Source of the DNA: Adenophora triphylla var. japonica
Lineage: Eukaryota > Streptophyta > Magnoliopsida > Asterales > Campanulaceae
Assembly: GCA_022495995.1 (NCBI GenBank)
Contig: JAFEMH010002091.1
Coordinates: forward strand, 60,001 to 124,000
Direction of reading: 5' to 3'
Length of the DNA: 64,000 bases
Made by a program: the position numbers and the translations under genes. Each line of letters starts with the position of its first letter. The first letter of the stretch is position 1. The notes below the pieces were generated by a model that was not told the DNA's origin, searched no databases, and saw only the letters and a program-made list of their open reading frames with translations. Positions 42,744 to 53,811 of the stretch are shown one piece after another.

Positions 42744-42948
42744 ACATCAACTCTTGAGGTAGACCAAAGTCGTAGTCGTTACTCCCCCATCTGATGCAGC
42801 ATATGTATACAATCAATAGCACAACACAGAATACAACCAGGCAAGATATGCCAATTGCAATTTTACCACCAGTAGATAGACCACCATTTTTTCAGAATAA
42901 GGGACAATCAGGTAAAGAAGGTACACCACATAACCCTTTGTTACCAGA
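42744..42948 (-). pseudogene. Receptor-like protein fragment (LRR end, TM, short tail)
   Basis: Minus strand reads GNKGLCGVPSLPDCPLF, a TGA stop, KNGGLSTGGKIAIGI, a hydrophobic span (SCLVVFCVVLLIVYI) and IRWGSNDYDFGLPQELM before a GTAAGT donor at 42743. GLCGVP..L..C is the typical end of a plant LRR domain, followed by a single transmembrane helix. The DYDFGLPQEL tail resembles RLP4-type malectin/LRR receptor-like proteins. The stop fits TGG to TGA. GATATGCCAATTGCAATTTT is duplicated 100 bp apart (42847 and 42947), marking a rearrangement at the fragment's edge. Confidence 0.6.
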
Positions 42949-42969
42949 TATGCCAATTGCAATTTTAAA

Positions 42970-43135
42970 GAACCCTAATCCCCAAACAGTGGAATCGGTA
43001 AATAGAAACAAAAAGAGAGATTGAATTGACCTTTTCGTCCTGGCGGAGAGCGATCCAGACATGGACTTTATCCATAGATTGCCGGAAAACGAAGGCCCCA
43101 TGCGTCATCTCGAAGAACGTTGCCATCTTCACCAT
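42970..43135 (-). CDS. Unrecognised short open frame at the Pack-MULE right side
   Basis: From ATG at 43135 the minus frame reads MVKMATFFEMTHGAFVFRQS, MDKVHVWIALRQDEKVNSI, then LFVSIYRFHCLG to a stop. No family is recognised. It is upstream of, and on the same strand as, the receptor-like and Q-rich fragments, so it could be the first exon of a chimeric transcript. Confidence 0.3.
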
Positions 43136-43617
43136 TCTTCAATTTTGGATTCAATTTTGCAATTTCGCAAAGAACGCCGGACGGAAGTTAACGGCGTACT
43201 AATTTCATTTTGGCCGTTCACGGTATAATGGGGTTTAAAGGGATTTTAATTTGGAATTACAAAGGAATTAGTTTTTTTTTATTTGGGCTGAGTTTTTAGG
43301 GGATAAGATCTGGTAGTTGTGGTTAAAAAGGAATTTTTCCTTCTTAATTTCACTAACAATTCCGAAATGATATTATTTGTATTTACGCATATACTGCTAC
43401 TAAATATTTTTGAATTTTATTTTGTAAAATAAATAGTCAAAAAAATTCTAGTGTAGTTTTTAAATTTTTAATGTTTTAATTTTTATTTATTTATAATGAT
43501 TATTGAGAAAAAGGAAGTAATAATTAAAAAGATAACTAAGAATCATGTCCACTGAATTCGAGAGGATTACTAATTTATGTAATTATAATATTAAATCTCC
43601 ACTAAACTAAAACATTA

Positions 43618-43896
43618 CTCCCTCATCTCTCAATAGTAGCTTTCCATTTTGTCATTTTGGGTGTTCCGTTAATAGCTTTCACTTTTCTTTTTTGGCAAAG
43701 AAATCTTTACTATTCCCTCCACTCATTCCCTCTCCTACGTTATTTTAATACTCACAACACCATTATAATTTACTATTCACTCCACTTATTCTCTCTCCTA
43801 TTTTTAAATTACACTCACAACATTTTTTCTTTTCACCCATTTTATTAATTTACGTGTAAAGCAAAAAATGGACAGCTTCTATTGGGACGGAGGGAG
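43618..43896. mobile_element. Stowaway MITE (279 bp)
   Basis: CTCCCTCATCTCTCAATAGT left, inverted CTTCTATTGGGACGGAGGG right, flanked by TA. Closest in interior to the copy at 20380 (GGGTGT(C/T)CCGTTAATAGCTT). Confidence 0.82.
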
Positions 43897-44210
43897 TATA
43901 TTATTCTAGCGCGTGCCATGTGCCAACATGGCCAGTACAATCAATGGCGCACTTCTTTAATGAAATAAATATGGTTGATAAAAAGACACATAATTTTTAA
44001 GTAAATTGTTGGTCCACCACTTGTGGGCACATCTTTCTTGACTTTCCTATTCTATTCCCACTGAGGCGGGAAGGGGCGGGGCGGGGAAAAAAATAAAATT
44101 TGTATTAACCAAAATTGTATATCTACGTAACAATTATAATTATAATTGGTATATCAAAATATTGGTACAGTAGTACTGTATAACTTTTTTATAATTGATT
44201 GGTACACGAT

Positions 44211-45108
44211 TGATGATGTCAAAATCGTTAAATCAGTCTAAATCCAAGCGATCGTTTGCTCCGGCGATTGCTAGGCCTGAAAATAAGAGAAAACACGTAA
44301 ACTAAGCCGGGACTTGACAGGCGAAGGCCCTCCGGTGTGAGAGTAAGTTCAAGGTTTTTATGGTGAGAAACTAAAACGACAGAGTTTCTGTATGTAAAAA
44401 GTAACGTACCCAATAATGTGATATGTGGCTTGTATTTATAAGGATGGATTGACAGAATTCATATTGAACTTGAACTGTAAAGAGATAAGATATAATCATA
44501 GGAGGATTATATCTGTTATGGAATCCTTATTTGATCTATATTGTAGGAGGTGGTTACAATCCTGATAAGATTGTAACTGCTGAATCCTTGTTTGAATAGG
44601 ATTGTTATGACCGCTTGCCGGTAAGCCGAGGAGAGTAATGTTCTTATCTCGTCACTTGCAGGAACGCCGAGATGCACAAGTTTGTCTCCTCGTCATATAG
44701 AGATCTGCCGGCATGGAGAAATGCCGAGGTGAATGATTTTATCTCCTCGTCATATGGAGATATGTCGAGGTGAGAACTTTTCTCTCCTCGTCATTTATGA
44801 CCTCTCGGTCCATGATGAGTCGGGGAGAAAATAAGAATATAAGGAGCCCGTTGACAACGTTAAGGCCGAGGAGGGCACCTCGCCCTCTATGGAGATGATC
44901 TCGACATACGAGGGAGGTCTCCTCGGCACTTAATAGTTGGGGCACATTCTGCTTCTTAGGCCAAGATTAGCCTTGTTGATGACGTAACATAAGACCGAGG
45001 AAGCCTTTTATTGTTCCTCGTAACTCACAGATGGATTATGTTTATAGCCCAATCCACTTGGGCCTGACCCGGACAAGCCCATGTTTGTATCTCGATTTAT
45101 ACTGTTCA
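44211..45108 (-). mobile_element. Solo LTR, 898 bp
   Basis: TGATGATGTC...CTGTTCA, flanked by ACGAT (44206-44210 and 45109-45113). A minus-strand TATAAATA (44433-44440) sets orientation. It contains repeated CGAGGAGA/TCTCCTCG words. No internal region remains. Gypsy-type is inferred from its similarity in layout (CTCCGGTGTGAG phrase) to the LTR at 57961-59167. Confidence 0.8.
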
Positions 45109-45171
45109 ACGATATATATATTTAATGTTGATTGATATACCAAATATCAATTATAATTTTTTAAAACATTA

Positions 45172-45281
<110 letters not shown>

Positions 45282-45341
45282 TTTATTATATACCTAATTT
45301 GTTTGCTACTTTCTCTATTCTCATTTCTCACAAGTCACTAT

Positions 45342-45830
45342 TGTTAGAACATTCCTATTTCAATAACCCAAAAGCACTCAAGTTTAGATTAAGTAAGAGA
45401 AGAAGATGAAGGCGGAAGCGTGATACCTGTTGAGTCCATCTTGATACTTGATGACGTTCTTCAAGGAAGGAAGAGAAGAAGAAGAAAATGGAAGAGGGAG
45501 ATGTAGATCTTCTTGATGATAAATGCCTTCCTTAGAACTCAAATTATGGAGAGAGTATATAAGAATGATGTAGTGTTTTCTAGGCTCATCGTAAGCCTCT
45601 ATATATAGGAAAACAATGTCACCTCATCAAGGGACTACACCCTTTCAATTAAGCGGTGTGAAATTACCATTCTGCCCATCATAAATAGGTAATTTCCACC
45701 TCGGGAATTCTACACATTTAATTAATATTCTATACATTACAATAACATTATTTTAATGATTTATACATGTACGTCTACATATCACTTATATTTATTCAGT
45801 ATACACATTTTTGCAATCCATGTTCTTACA
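45342..45830 (-). repeat. 3' LTR of a Ty1/copia element
   Basis: 489 bp with ends TGTTAGAACAT and ATGTTCTTACA, an inverted pair. Minus orientation follows from the adjacent polypurine tract (45831-45843, AAGTGGGAGAT on minus) and the RT fragment further right. A TATATATAG box lies on minus near 45598-45606. Confidence 0.8.
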
Positions 45831-47240
45831 ATCTCCCACTTGGATTGTCCAAACATGTGTTTATACTTTAACAAATTCTCATAAAATCATATTCATAATG
45901 TAAATGACAATCCATATGTGCACTTTATTGTCATTCTAAACAATCTCGTCCATTAATTTTACAAGTATAGGAACTAAAGGGACAGTCATTGTAATTGATT
46001 CGCAACTAAACCCACATAATCACATATATATGTTCAACTAAATGACATAGATTAAGTATAGATGTGTAGGATGGAAAACTTAATGAATATATTAAAATAT
46101 GTATATATATATTCCATCAATTAGTCCTAATTAACCAAATGAAATCAATATGAATAAAACAAATAGCAAATAAATCACAACTCAAACTCTCACTATATTA
46201 TGCATTATCAAAAGTCGTTTCACCCATATGAGCAGTATGCTCGTGAAACATTAAAAGAGATAACGCCTTATAAAATGGATCCAATAACATGGAGTTTTTT
46301 CCTATAAGTTGTATATTTATTTTTTCATTTTACACTTATTTCTCTTCAACAAGAGACATAATCATATGATGTCTTTCGACATCTTTGCATCCAGTAAAAC
46401 AGAATCGGAATACCTAATGATCTCAAAATGATTCGATTTTGTATACATAAGCATGTAGTTTAATGTTTTATAGGTACTTCATCATTCTTTTGGATGCGAC
46501 TTAATGTTCTTCTTTCCAAATTGCTTTGGTATCGACCAAGCATCCCAACAATAAATGCAAGGTCTGGACGAGTACAGACTTGCGCATACATTAAGCTTCC
46601 TACTGCCGGTGCATAAGGGATATTTTTCATACAATTGGATTCAAAATTATTTTAGGACATTGCTTTAAACTGAATTTATCTCCTTTAGAGACAGGGGTGT
46701 CATGTGGTTTACAATTTTCCATGCTAAACATTTGTAATACCTTCTCTATATAGCTCTTTTACGATAATCCTAAAACACCTCGTGAACGATCATGGTGAAT
46801 TTGGATTCCTAATACAAAAGATGCTTCACCAAGATCTTTCATTTCAAATTTGTTTGAAAGAAATTTCTTAGTTTCCTTTAGAAGGTCCTTATCATTACTA
46901 GCAAGTAAAATATCATCCACATATAAGACCAAAATTATAAATCTACTCCCACTGAACTTATGGTATACACAATCTTCACCAAGATTCGTTTCAAAACCAA
47001 ATGAAAGAATAACTTGATTAAATTTTAAATACCATTGACGAGAAGCTTGCTTGAGACCATAAATGGATTTCTTAAGTTTACAAACTAATTGATTAGTTTG
47101 ATCTAAATCAGTCACCATTTCTGATTTTTTCATATAGATAGTTTCCTCAATGTCGCCATTTAGAAAAGCTGTCTTTACATTCATTTGATGAAATGTCATA
47201 ATGTGCTACTAGTGCCATAATGATCCTAAAAGCATTTTTT
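45831..47240 (-). pseudogene. Copia reverse transcriptase/RNase H remnant
   Basis: Minus frame 47199-46759 reads FHQMNVKTAFLNGDIEETIY, KSIYGLKQASRQWYLKF and LYVDDILLAS (the YVDD catalytic box), ending at a TAA after GVLGLS. Just upstream another frame reads FRIIMALVAHYD, the RT segment that normally precedes it, so a frameshift lies near 47195. Downstream, broken frames give NIPYAPAVGSLMYAQVCTRP and AFIVGMLGRYQSN, the RT-RNase H connection. The gag, protease, integrase and 5' LTR are missing. The element was cut at about 47228-47250, where Gypsy sequence begins. Confidence 0.8.
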
Positions 47241-47380
47241 TTCTTGTTCTTCTGCATGGTGATCTTTTTCTTGAGGGCGTCAATGGGCTCACTCTTCAAG
47301 CATCCAATCCCTTTGGGAGTAGGAAACTTTTCCTTTTGATGAGGAATGGAGACCACCATTTCAAAACTCTTCATGAATGG
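47241..47380 (-). pseudogene. Right part of the interrupted Gypsy protease region
   Basis: Minus frame reads PFMKSFEMVVSIPHQKEKFP and then TPKGIGCLKSEP. This is the continuation of the Gypsy protease domain broken at 55630 (ending NAIVGIPF), after removal of the element at 47381-55629. The pattern I(V/L)G-(R/I)PF, VVS..HQ..KFPT, GIG is standard for the end of Tat-lineage proteases. It then fuses in frame with the copia RT remnant. Confidence 0.7.
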
Positions 47381-47943
47381 TGTTTTGGTAAAAAACAATC
47401 AACTGTAATATAAATTGAAACAAGTTTGAGGAAGGTACAATGGAGTATAATCGGTGTAACAATGAATAAAAGATGACTCGATCACGTAACGAGGAAAGCC
47501 CTTGAGACAACTATCTCGCCGGCACAAAACCTCGGAAGGTGTTTATGGTCACCTTCGTCCTAAACGGTAGTATTGATCTTTTGATGAGTTACAAATGTTG
47601 GAGCTATGGCGAATTACAAGAATGTGTTCGTGAATTGTGTGTGTGTGTTCCAGCCATTTAGTCCTTTAAATAGAAAAAGATAACTGAAGATAACAAAACC
47701 CTAACAAACTTTCCTAAAATCTCGGCCTTGTTATCTTGGTCTTGACTTGGTCTTTCAATCGTTGAAGTGAGTCCACGAAATAGGTTTTTCCCACGTTCTA
47801 TTTACCTGTAATTAAAGATACAATAAAAATAATTAAATAATGATTTAATTATCTAAGTGAGTTTTTACCTTGACCACGGTTTCGAAGAGGAAGATATGCT
47901 GGAAACTTCTCAAGATGTAGTGATCCTGAATTTACCCACAACA
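47381..47943 (-). repeat. 3' LTR of the Tat-lineage element
   Basis: 563 bp, near-identical to 55068-55629. On minus it starts TGTTGTGGGTAAATTCAGG and ends CCAAAACA. Differences are few, meaning a fairly recent insertion. Confidence 0.85.
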
Positions 47944-48214
47944 ATTGTCTCCAAAAACTGTCTTTTAATGAATTTAAATAAGCGGTTTTTCTACTACCTT
48001 CCAGAAGCTTTGGCGGTTTAATTAACTCGAGGAGACGTGGCAGTTGAGGAGTTTAATCCGTCTTTAATTAGCGTAAATAACGAGGATCTAGGGTTTTTAA
48101 CTGAGCTTCCTTTCGCTTTCCTCCTCACTTTCTCAACGTTTCTTCCATCTTCTTCACGGCGGTGAATTTCTCCAAGGTAAAATCTTTCCCTCTCTCTTTT
48201 CCTTTTTTGAAAAT

Positions 48215-49854
48215 ATGGTTAAACCAAGAAAAGGCAAGGCTCCAAGAAATCCTTTGAGCTTGAGCAAGGATGGGGATTTCTCTTGCGAGGGCTTGCTAGC
48301 AAAACCTGATGAAGAGGTTTGTATTTTCAACAATGAGCACATCGAATCCGTTAAGGATCGAAGATGCTTCCCAGATTCTGCCATCTTCAGGCCTTTCGAT
48401 GTGTTCATTAAGGCTGATTTTGTGTTTCCACAGTGGGTCTGTTTTTACGAATATCCCTTTGCCCTAGGTTTTTCGTATCCCTTTCTTTCGTTGATAACTG
48501 AGTTTTTTAGAAAAACGAATTTGGCTTTCGTCCAAATAATGCCCATGGTTTGGAGGATTTTCTCTTGTGTTTTGAGGGTGAATCAGAAATTTGGGTTAGA
48601 CATAGGTTTGAGAGAAATAGCCTTCGTATATGAGCTCCAAACCTTTGGCTCTACGAGGTATCTTTTTAAAACCAGGTCTGGAATGAAACCGCTGTTTTTG
48701 AGAGTGACGGTAAACGATAGGGGTTGGAAGTCGAGATATTTCTTTGTTGAGAAGGATTCTTTGGAGGAAGGAGACTTCTTGGCAACGGAATGAAATAGGG
48801 AAGGTATCCTTCTTAAAATTTTTATTTTCTTTATTTCCCTCACTTACTTGAACTTGTAATTTCTCTATTTGTCTTTGCAGCTATTGATTGGGCGAAGCTT
48901 TTCCCACACCGAGACCATAGATAAGGTGAAGAGATTGTTGGAGTTTTCAGAGGAGGAGCGATCCTTCAAGCCGTTTGAAGCAAGAGCCGTTTCTGAGAAA
49001 CAAGAGATACCACCATCTACCGAGATGTCCACTGGTAAGATTCTACTTGTCCCAAGAATTTTCTTTTTGCATTTGGATTTTGCCTCCATCTCATTGCGTG
49101 TACTCTGTTTCCGACAGTTTCAAAATCCACAGCTGCATTCTCCTTGAAAGACCTTCAAGATTTTGTGGGACAAACCCAAGCTAGCCAACAGTTGGTGGTG
49201 CCTAAGAAAGAAATGGAGGCACCATCTGTGAGAGCAAGGGTAAAGAAAAGGAAGGGCAGTTCTAAGGAAATAATAAACGTTGATGAAACGGGCTTGGCAG
49301 ACGTTAAAGAGGCACTTGCTAGAGCATTAGTGGTAAGTTTTTGATTTTCAAAAGCAGAGTTTCAAAGGAATTTTTTGAATATACAATACACCTCAGATTT
49401 TAATCATCAAACTTGTTTTTTGCAGGGTGTTGATGCGGCTGAAATAAAAATGAGTAGTCTCGAAGAAAGGAACATGAAGCTAGTTTTGGAGGCGTTACAG
49501 GCGAAGAAACAGAAGGATGTTTCGACTAAGAGAGTGGAGGATCTATAGAACGAGGTTGAGAGTTTGATGAAGGGCATGTCTTCCATTCAAGATACTCAAT
49601 TGCAGGAAATTGAGGATTTGAAGAAGAATATGTTGGCCTCAGCTGCCAGGAGTATGATTGAAATCAAAATCCAAATGATGGTGGAGTTTCAGGAGGGAAA
49701 ACACACAGGATGGGATGTCAAGCACCAAAGTTTGCTTTTGAAGGCTTTGGATGGTAAAGGAGAGGAAGCAGGAGAAGGATCCTCAACTGTGAAGGATGAT
49801 GACATCCGAGAGGAAGGAGTAGCGACAACATCTGCGGCAGTAGCCACCACGTGA
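48215..49854 (+). pseudogene. Antisense extra gene of the Tat-lineage element
   Basis: Plus strand, opposite to pol. Exon 1 (48215 to about 48820) encodes MVKPRKGKAPRNPLSLSK, PLFALGFSYPF-like hydrophobic blocks and FLRVTVNDRGWKSRYFFVE. Further exons: about 48881-49034 (LLEFSEEERSFKPFEARA, donor GTAAGA), 49121-49332 (FSLKDLQDFVGQTQAS, KKRKGSSKEI, donor GTAAGT) and 49425-49854 (coiled coil SSLEERNMKLVLEALQAKK). Layout fits the 'putative gypsy type transposon' proteins known in Tat elements: a globular N-half and coiled-coil C-half. Breaks: exon 1 runs into TGA at 48791 before SWQRNEIGK in the next frame, and a TAG interrupts the coiled coil near 49546 (CAG to TAG). Function of this family is unknown. 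Confidence 0.7.
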
Positions 49855-49859
49855 AGGAA

Positions 49860-50734
49860 ATCAAAAAATGGTTCTTTTGGTTTTAAAAACTTTTGGTTTG
49901 AAAATGGGTTGCGTTCTGAAGACAATATTTAAATATTTTGGGTTTGTAATCGGTCCATAAGGGCCAAAATAATTTGCATTTTATTTTTTAAGTGTTGGTT
50001 TGGTTCAACACTTTTTATGTTTCGTAGGGTAAAAACTTAGTTTTGCTTTGGGTTTTTGAAAAAACTTTTGCTCATGGCTTTTGAAAAATGAAAATAGAAG
50101 GTTGACATGCTAACCTTTTCGGGGATATTGACAACTTGCGAGTGGATGTATAAATCCTTGCAATCACTTTGATTGACATGTAAATGTCAATAACCTTTTG
50201 TTCGTAGGTGGCATGAATATGCCACAACCATATTGATAAATTCTTAGGGTCAAAACTCATTGACTGAGTGGAGATGGGTAATTCGTACATATTAAACATA
50301 CGGTCCCATCACACACCTCAATCAAGGTTGACATCGTGCGCTCCAGGCGAGGTGTTTAAACCTTAATGAGATGAGAGAAAGTAATTTCTTTAAACCTTTG
50401 AAGGGATTAAGTACCTTTAACGGAGGTGAGATGGCCAATCTCAAAACGGTTGTTTTCACGAGAATTGGATTGAATTGACGACCTGATTAAGATGTTAATT
50501 TCTTAGAATGATGTTAACATCTTCACTTGTTACGGAGTTTGTTCAAATGTTTCTTGTTTCCTTGCAAAACAGAAACATGTTAGGGGTGGGCGTTAGCTTA
50601 GCTAACGCCCCTCCGATGCTTAAGTCAGTAATTGTGCAAAAGATAAACAAAATTGAAACAAGTACTTTTATTGGAAATAAAACTGTAAAGATCGTACCTT
50701 GGTTTTATTTGCATTGAAATGTAATTATTGAAAC
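49860..50734. other. Spacer between pol and the antisense gene
   Basis: No coding product recognised on either strand. Presumably the convergent 3' ends of the pol transcript and the antisense gene. Confidence 0.4.
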
Positions 50735-51802
50735 TTACAAAAAATAGGACTTGAGATGAATGGCATTCCAGCTTCGGGGAATCCTTGCTCCATCCAGAGT
50801 TGATAGCCAATATGACCCTTTACCTGCTTCGGCATCAACTAAGTATGGTCCTTCCCATTTGGGGGCCATCTTTCCAACATTGGGCTCTCTAGTATTTTGA
50901 AACACCTTTCGTAGGACTAGATCACCGACTCGAAACTTTCGCAATCTGACATTCTTGTTGTAGGATTTAGCAATATTTTGTTGATACGCTGCTATCCTGA
51001 TCTTGGCTAAATCCCTTAGCTCGTTTATGGTATCTAGATCATGATCCAGGTTGGCATCATTCTGCTCAGGTGTCAACATCTTATATCTGGCAGTAGGGAC
51101 GACGACTTCTGCCGGGATGACTGCTTCTGCACCAAATACTAAGGAGTAAGGGGTCTGGCCTGTCGCGTTTTTTGGGGTGGTTCTATCTGCCCAAAGGACA
51201 AATGGAAGCTCTTCTGCCCATCTTTATTTCTTTTGATCTAGCCTCTTTTTTAGGTTGTTGATAATTATTTTGTCACTTGATTCTGCCTGGCCATTAGCTT
51301 GAGGATGTACTGGTGAGGATGTCACCATCTTGACTCCCCATCTAGTGAGAAAATCCTGCATCTTCTTGCTGATGAATTGGGAGTCGTTGTCGCATATTAT
51401 TTCAGAGGGGATGCCAAATCTGCTAAATATATTTTTCTTAATGAAGGATATGACTTCTTTATCACGAACTTGTACGTAGGATTCAGCTTCAACCCACTTA
51501 GAGAAGTAATCGGTCATTGCTAGCAAAAATACTTTTCCTCCAAGAGTTTTAGGCAATTTTCCTACTACATCCATTCCCCACCTCATAAATGGCCAAGGGG
51601 AGAGGATTGGATGAAGCAATTCTGCGGGCTGGTGCAAGATGTCACTATGCCTCTGACAGGAATCACATTTCTTAGCAAAGATGGCAGCATCTTGACGCAT
51701 TGTTGGCCAGTAGTAACCCATTCTTAGAGCTTTCGTATATAAGCTTCTGCCCCCAGAATGGTTACCACACGATCCTTCTTGCAATTCTCTTAGAACTTCC
51801 AT
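50735..51802 (-). pseudogene. Gypsy integrase, C-terminal part of Pol
   Basis: Minus frame 51802 to 50735 is open except for one TAA at about 51226 (after RLDQKK). The HHCC zinc-finger end appears as MRQDAAIFAKKCDSCQRH. The catalytic core shows [31 protein letters not shown] (first Asp), IICDNDSQFISKKMQ (second Asp) and NGQAESSDKIIINNLKK, where the Glu is present. After the stop come RWAEELPFVLWADRTTP, FGAEAVIPAEV and the GKMAPKWEGPYLVDAEAG module that ends the protein. It would insert the cDNA. The stop makes it inactive unless read through. Confidence 0.88.
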
Positions 51803-53811
51803 GGCTTTGTCAGCTTCGAGACATCTAAGTATGGACCTACAAAAGATTTCTTAAGCAGTACATTATCTATTAATACGAATCTTGAAATCCTTACCCTGAA
51901 TGCTCTTGCATTCTTTTCATCATCAGAGATGGTGCCATCTTGAAGATATTTAATTATTGGTGTCGTCCAAGATGTCTCTATCTGATTATCTGGGATGTCG
52001 TCATCTGTACAAAAAAGTTCTAACCTTTCCACGGCAGGGATGTCGACATGTATGATTGGTATATTGGTTTGAGATAGGCTTTTGAAAGATGATCCAAGAT
52101 TGGCCAATGCATCTGCTTGAGAGTTCTCCTCTCGGGGTATTTGTTCAAAGGAAAAGATTTGAAATTTGCTTGCCAGAATTTTCACAATGCCCAAATAAGC
52201 TGTCGTCTTGGCATTTTTTGCTGCATAGGAACCATTAAAATGATTGACAAGTAACAATGAATCACTATATACCTGTATTGCTTTGATGTTCATGTCTAGA
52301 GCCACGGTTAGGCCTACGATTAAGGCTTCGTATTCTGCTTCATTATTGGTAGCTTTAAAATCACAACTAATGGCCTGGGGTATGATGTCCCCTTGTGGCG
52401 ACTTTAGGACAACACCTAGCCCCGTGCCCCTCATATTAGAAGCTCCATCTGTGAATAGAGTCCATTTTCGCAGGATGTCCCCATCTTGGAGTTGTTGGAC
52501 TTTCAGTTCTACTTCCGGTTGCATGTTTGGACTAAAGTCTGCCACAAAGTATGCAAGTGCTTGGGATTTTATTGCTGTTCTAGGCTCATACTTGATGTCA
52601 TAAGTGCTTAGTTGAACGGACCACTTAGCCATTCTTCCTGACATTTCTGGTTTTCTCATTACACTTTTTATCAGATAGTTAGTACGAATGACAATGATAT
52701 GAGTTTCAAAATAATGTCTTAACTTAATTGAGGCAGTAATTAAAGCTAAGATCAATTTTTCAAGGTGTGAATACCTGGTTTCCGCATCGAGCAGTGTTTT
52801 ACTTACATAATATATCGGTTGTTGGACGCCATCTTGATCACGGACCAGGACGGCACTGACTGCAGTTTCGGATACAGCTAAGTAGACACATAATGGCTCA
52901 CCTTCTTGAGGCTTCGAGAGTAAGGGAGGTGTTGACAGGTACAACTTTAAATATTGAAAGGCTTGTTCATGCTTTTCAGTCCACTCAAATCTAGAATTTT
53001 TCTTTAAGATGTCATAAAATGGCTTGCATCTGTCTGAGGATTTTGAGATGAATCAATTCAATGCTGCCACTTTCCCCGTCAATATTTGAACATCTTTGAC
53101 GGATTTAGGCGACGCCAGGTTGATGATGGCTTTTATTTGCTCCGGGCTTGCCTCTATCCCTCTTTGCGTCACCATGTAGCCCAAGAATTTATCGGACTTC
53201 ATGCCAAAATTGCACTTCGCTTGATTTAACTTCATGTTGAATTTGTCCAGGATGTCAAAGGCTTGAGTAAGATCTCGAACATGATCTTCAGCTTTATTTG
53301 ACTTTACCACCATATCGTCAATGTACACTTCCATGGTGTCAACAATCTGCTTTTTGAACATCATATTGACAAGCCTCTGGTACGTGGCACCTGCATTTCT
53401 TAGTCCAAAAGGCATTACAATATAACTATAAATACCTGTGGGAGTAATGAAGGCGGTGTCCTTTTGGTCGGATGGCTCCATCTGGATTTGCTGAAATCCT
53501 GAAGATGCATCCAAGAAAGTCAACACTTCATGCCCAGAAGTAGCATCGACCAAAGTATCAATGTGTGGCAAGGGGAATGGATCTTTGGGACATGCTTTGT
53601 TCAAGTCTGTGAAGTCAACGCAAACTCTCCACTTGCCGTTCTTCTTCTCTACCACCACCACATTTGCTAACCATCTTGGGTATTCGACTTCTCTGATCAT
53701 CTTAGCTTTGAGCAATCTGTCTACTTCTTCCTGAATGATTAGATTCCTTTCTTGTGCAAACTTCCGTCTCTCTTGGTGGATCGATTTCGGATATCCTCCA
53801 TCTTCTTGCAT
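51790..53811 (-). pseudogene. Gypsy reverse transcriptase and dual RNase H
   Basis: RT: YPRWLANVVVVEKKNGKWRV, CVDFTDLNKACPKDPFPLP, FLDASSGFQQIQM, YIVMPFGLRNAGATYQR, MEVYIDDMVVKS (YIDD active site), FLGYMVTQRGIEASPEQI. An in-frame TGA at about 53052 breaks the chain, then FEWTEKHEQAFQYLKLYLS, the first RNase H (LAVSETAVSAVLVRDQDGVQ, YYVSKTLLDAETRYSHLEKL), and the second, archaeal-type RNase H (WTLFTDGASN, NNEAEYEALIVGL, VYSDSLLLVNHFNG, SQADALANLGS). The archaeal-type RNase H marks the Tat lineage. The N-terminus (MQEDGGYPKS, from about 53811) fuses directly to Gag sequence, so protease is missing. Confidence 0.9.

Larger units (their letters stand above)
38714..43340 (-). mobile_element. Pack-MULE-like gene-capture element, 4.6 kb
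   Basis: Candidate 9-bp duplications TTCTTAATT (38705-38713 and 43341-43349) match exactly. Both ends start with G, and subterminal inverted similarity includes TTAATTCATTTG / CTAATTCCTTTG, AAAATCCC(A/T)TT, and ACGG blocks. The inside holds pieces of unrelated host genes on minus (41890-43135) and a large array of GGTCCTATA..TATAGGACC hairpins (39450-41900). No transposase is seen, as expected for a Pack-MULE. The outermost 40 bp of the inverted repeats are poorly matched, so the exact ends are uncertain. Confidence 0.5.

Noticed and set aside
48583..49089. Minus ORFs opposite the antisense extra gene
   Set aside because: Shadows of the plus-strand coding sequence; no motifs.
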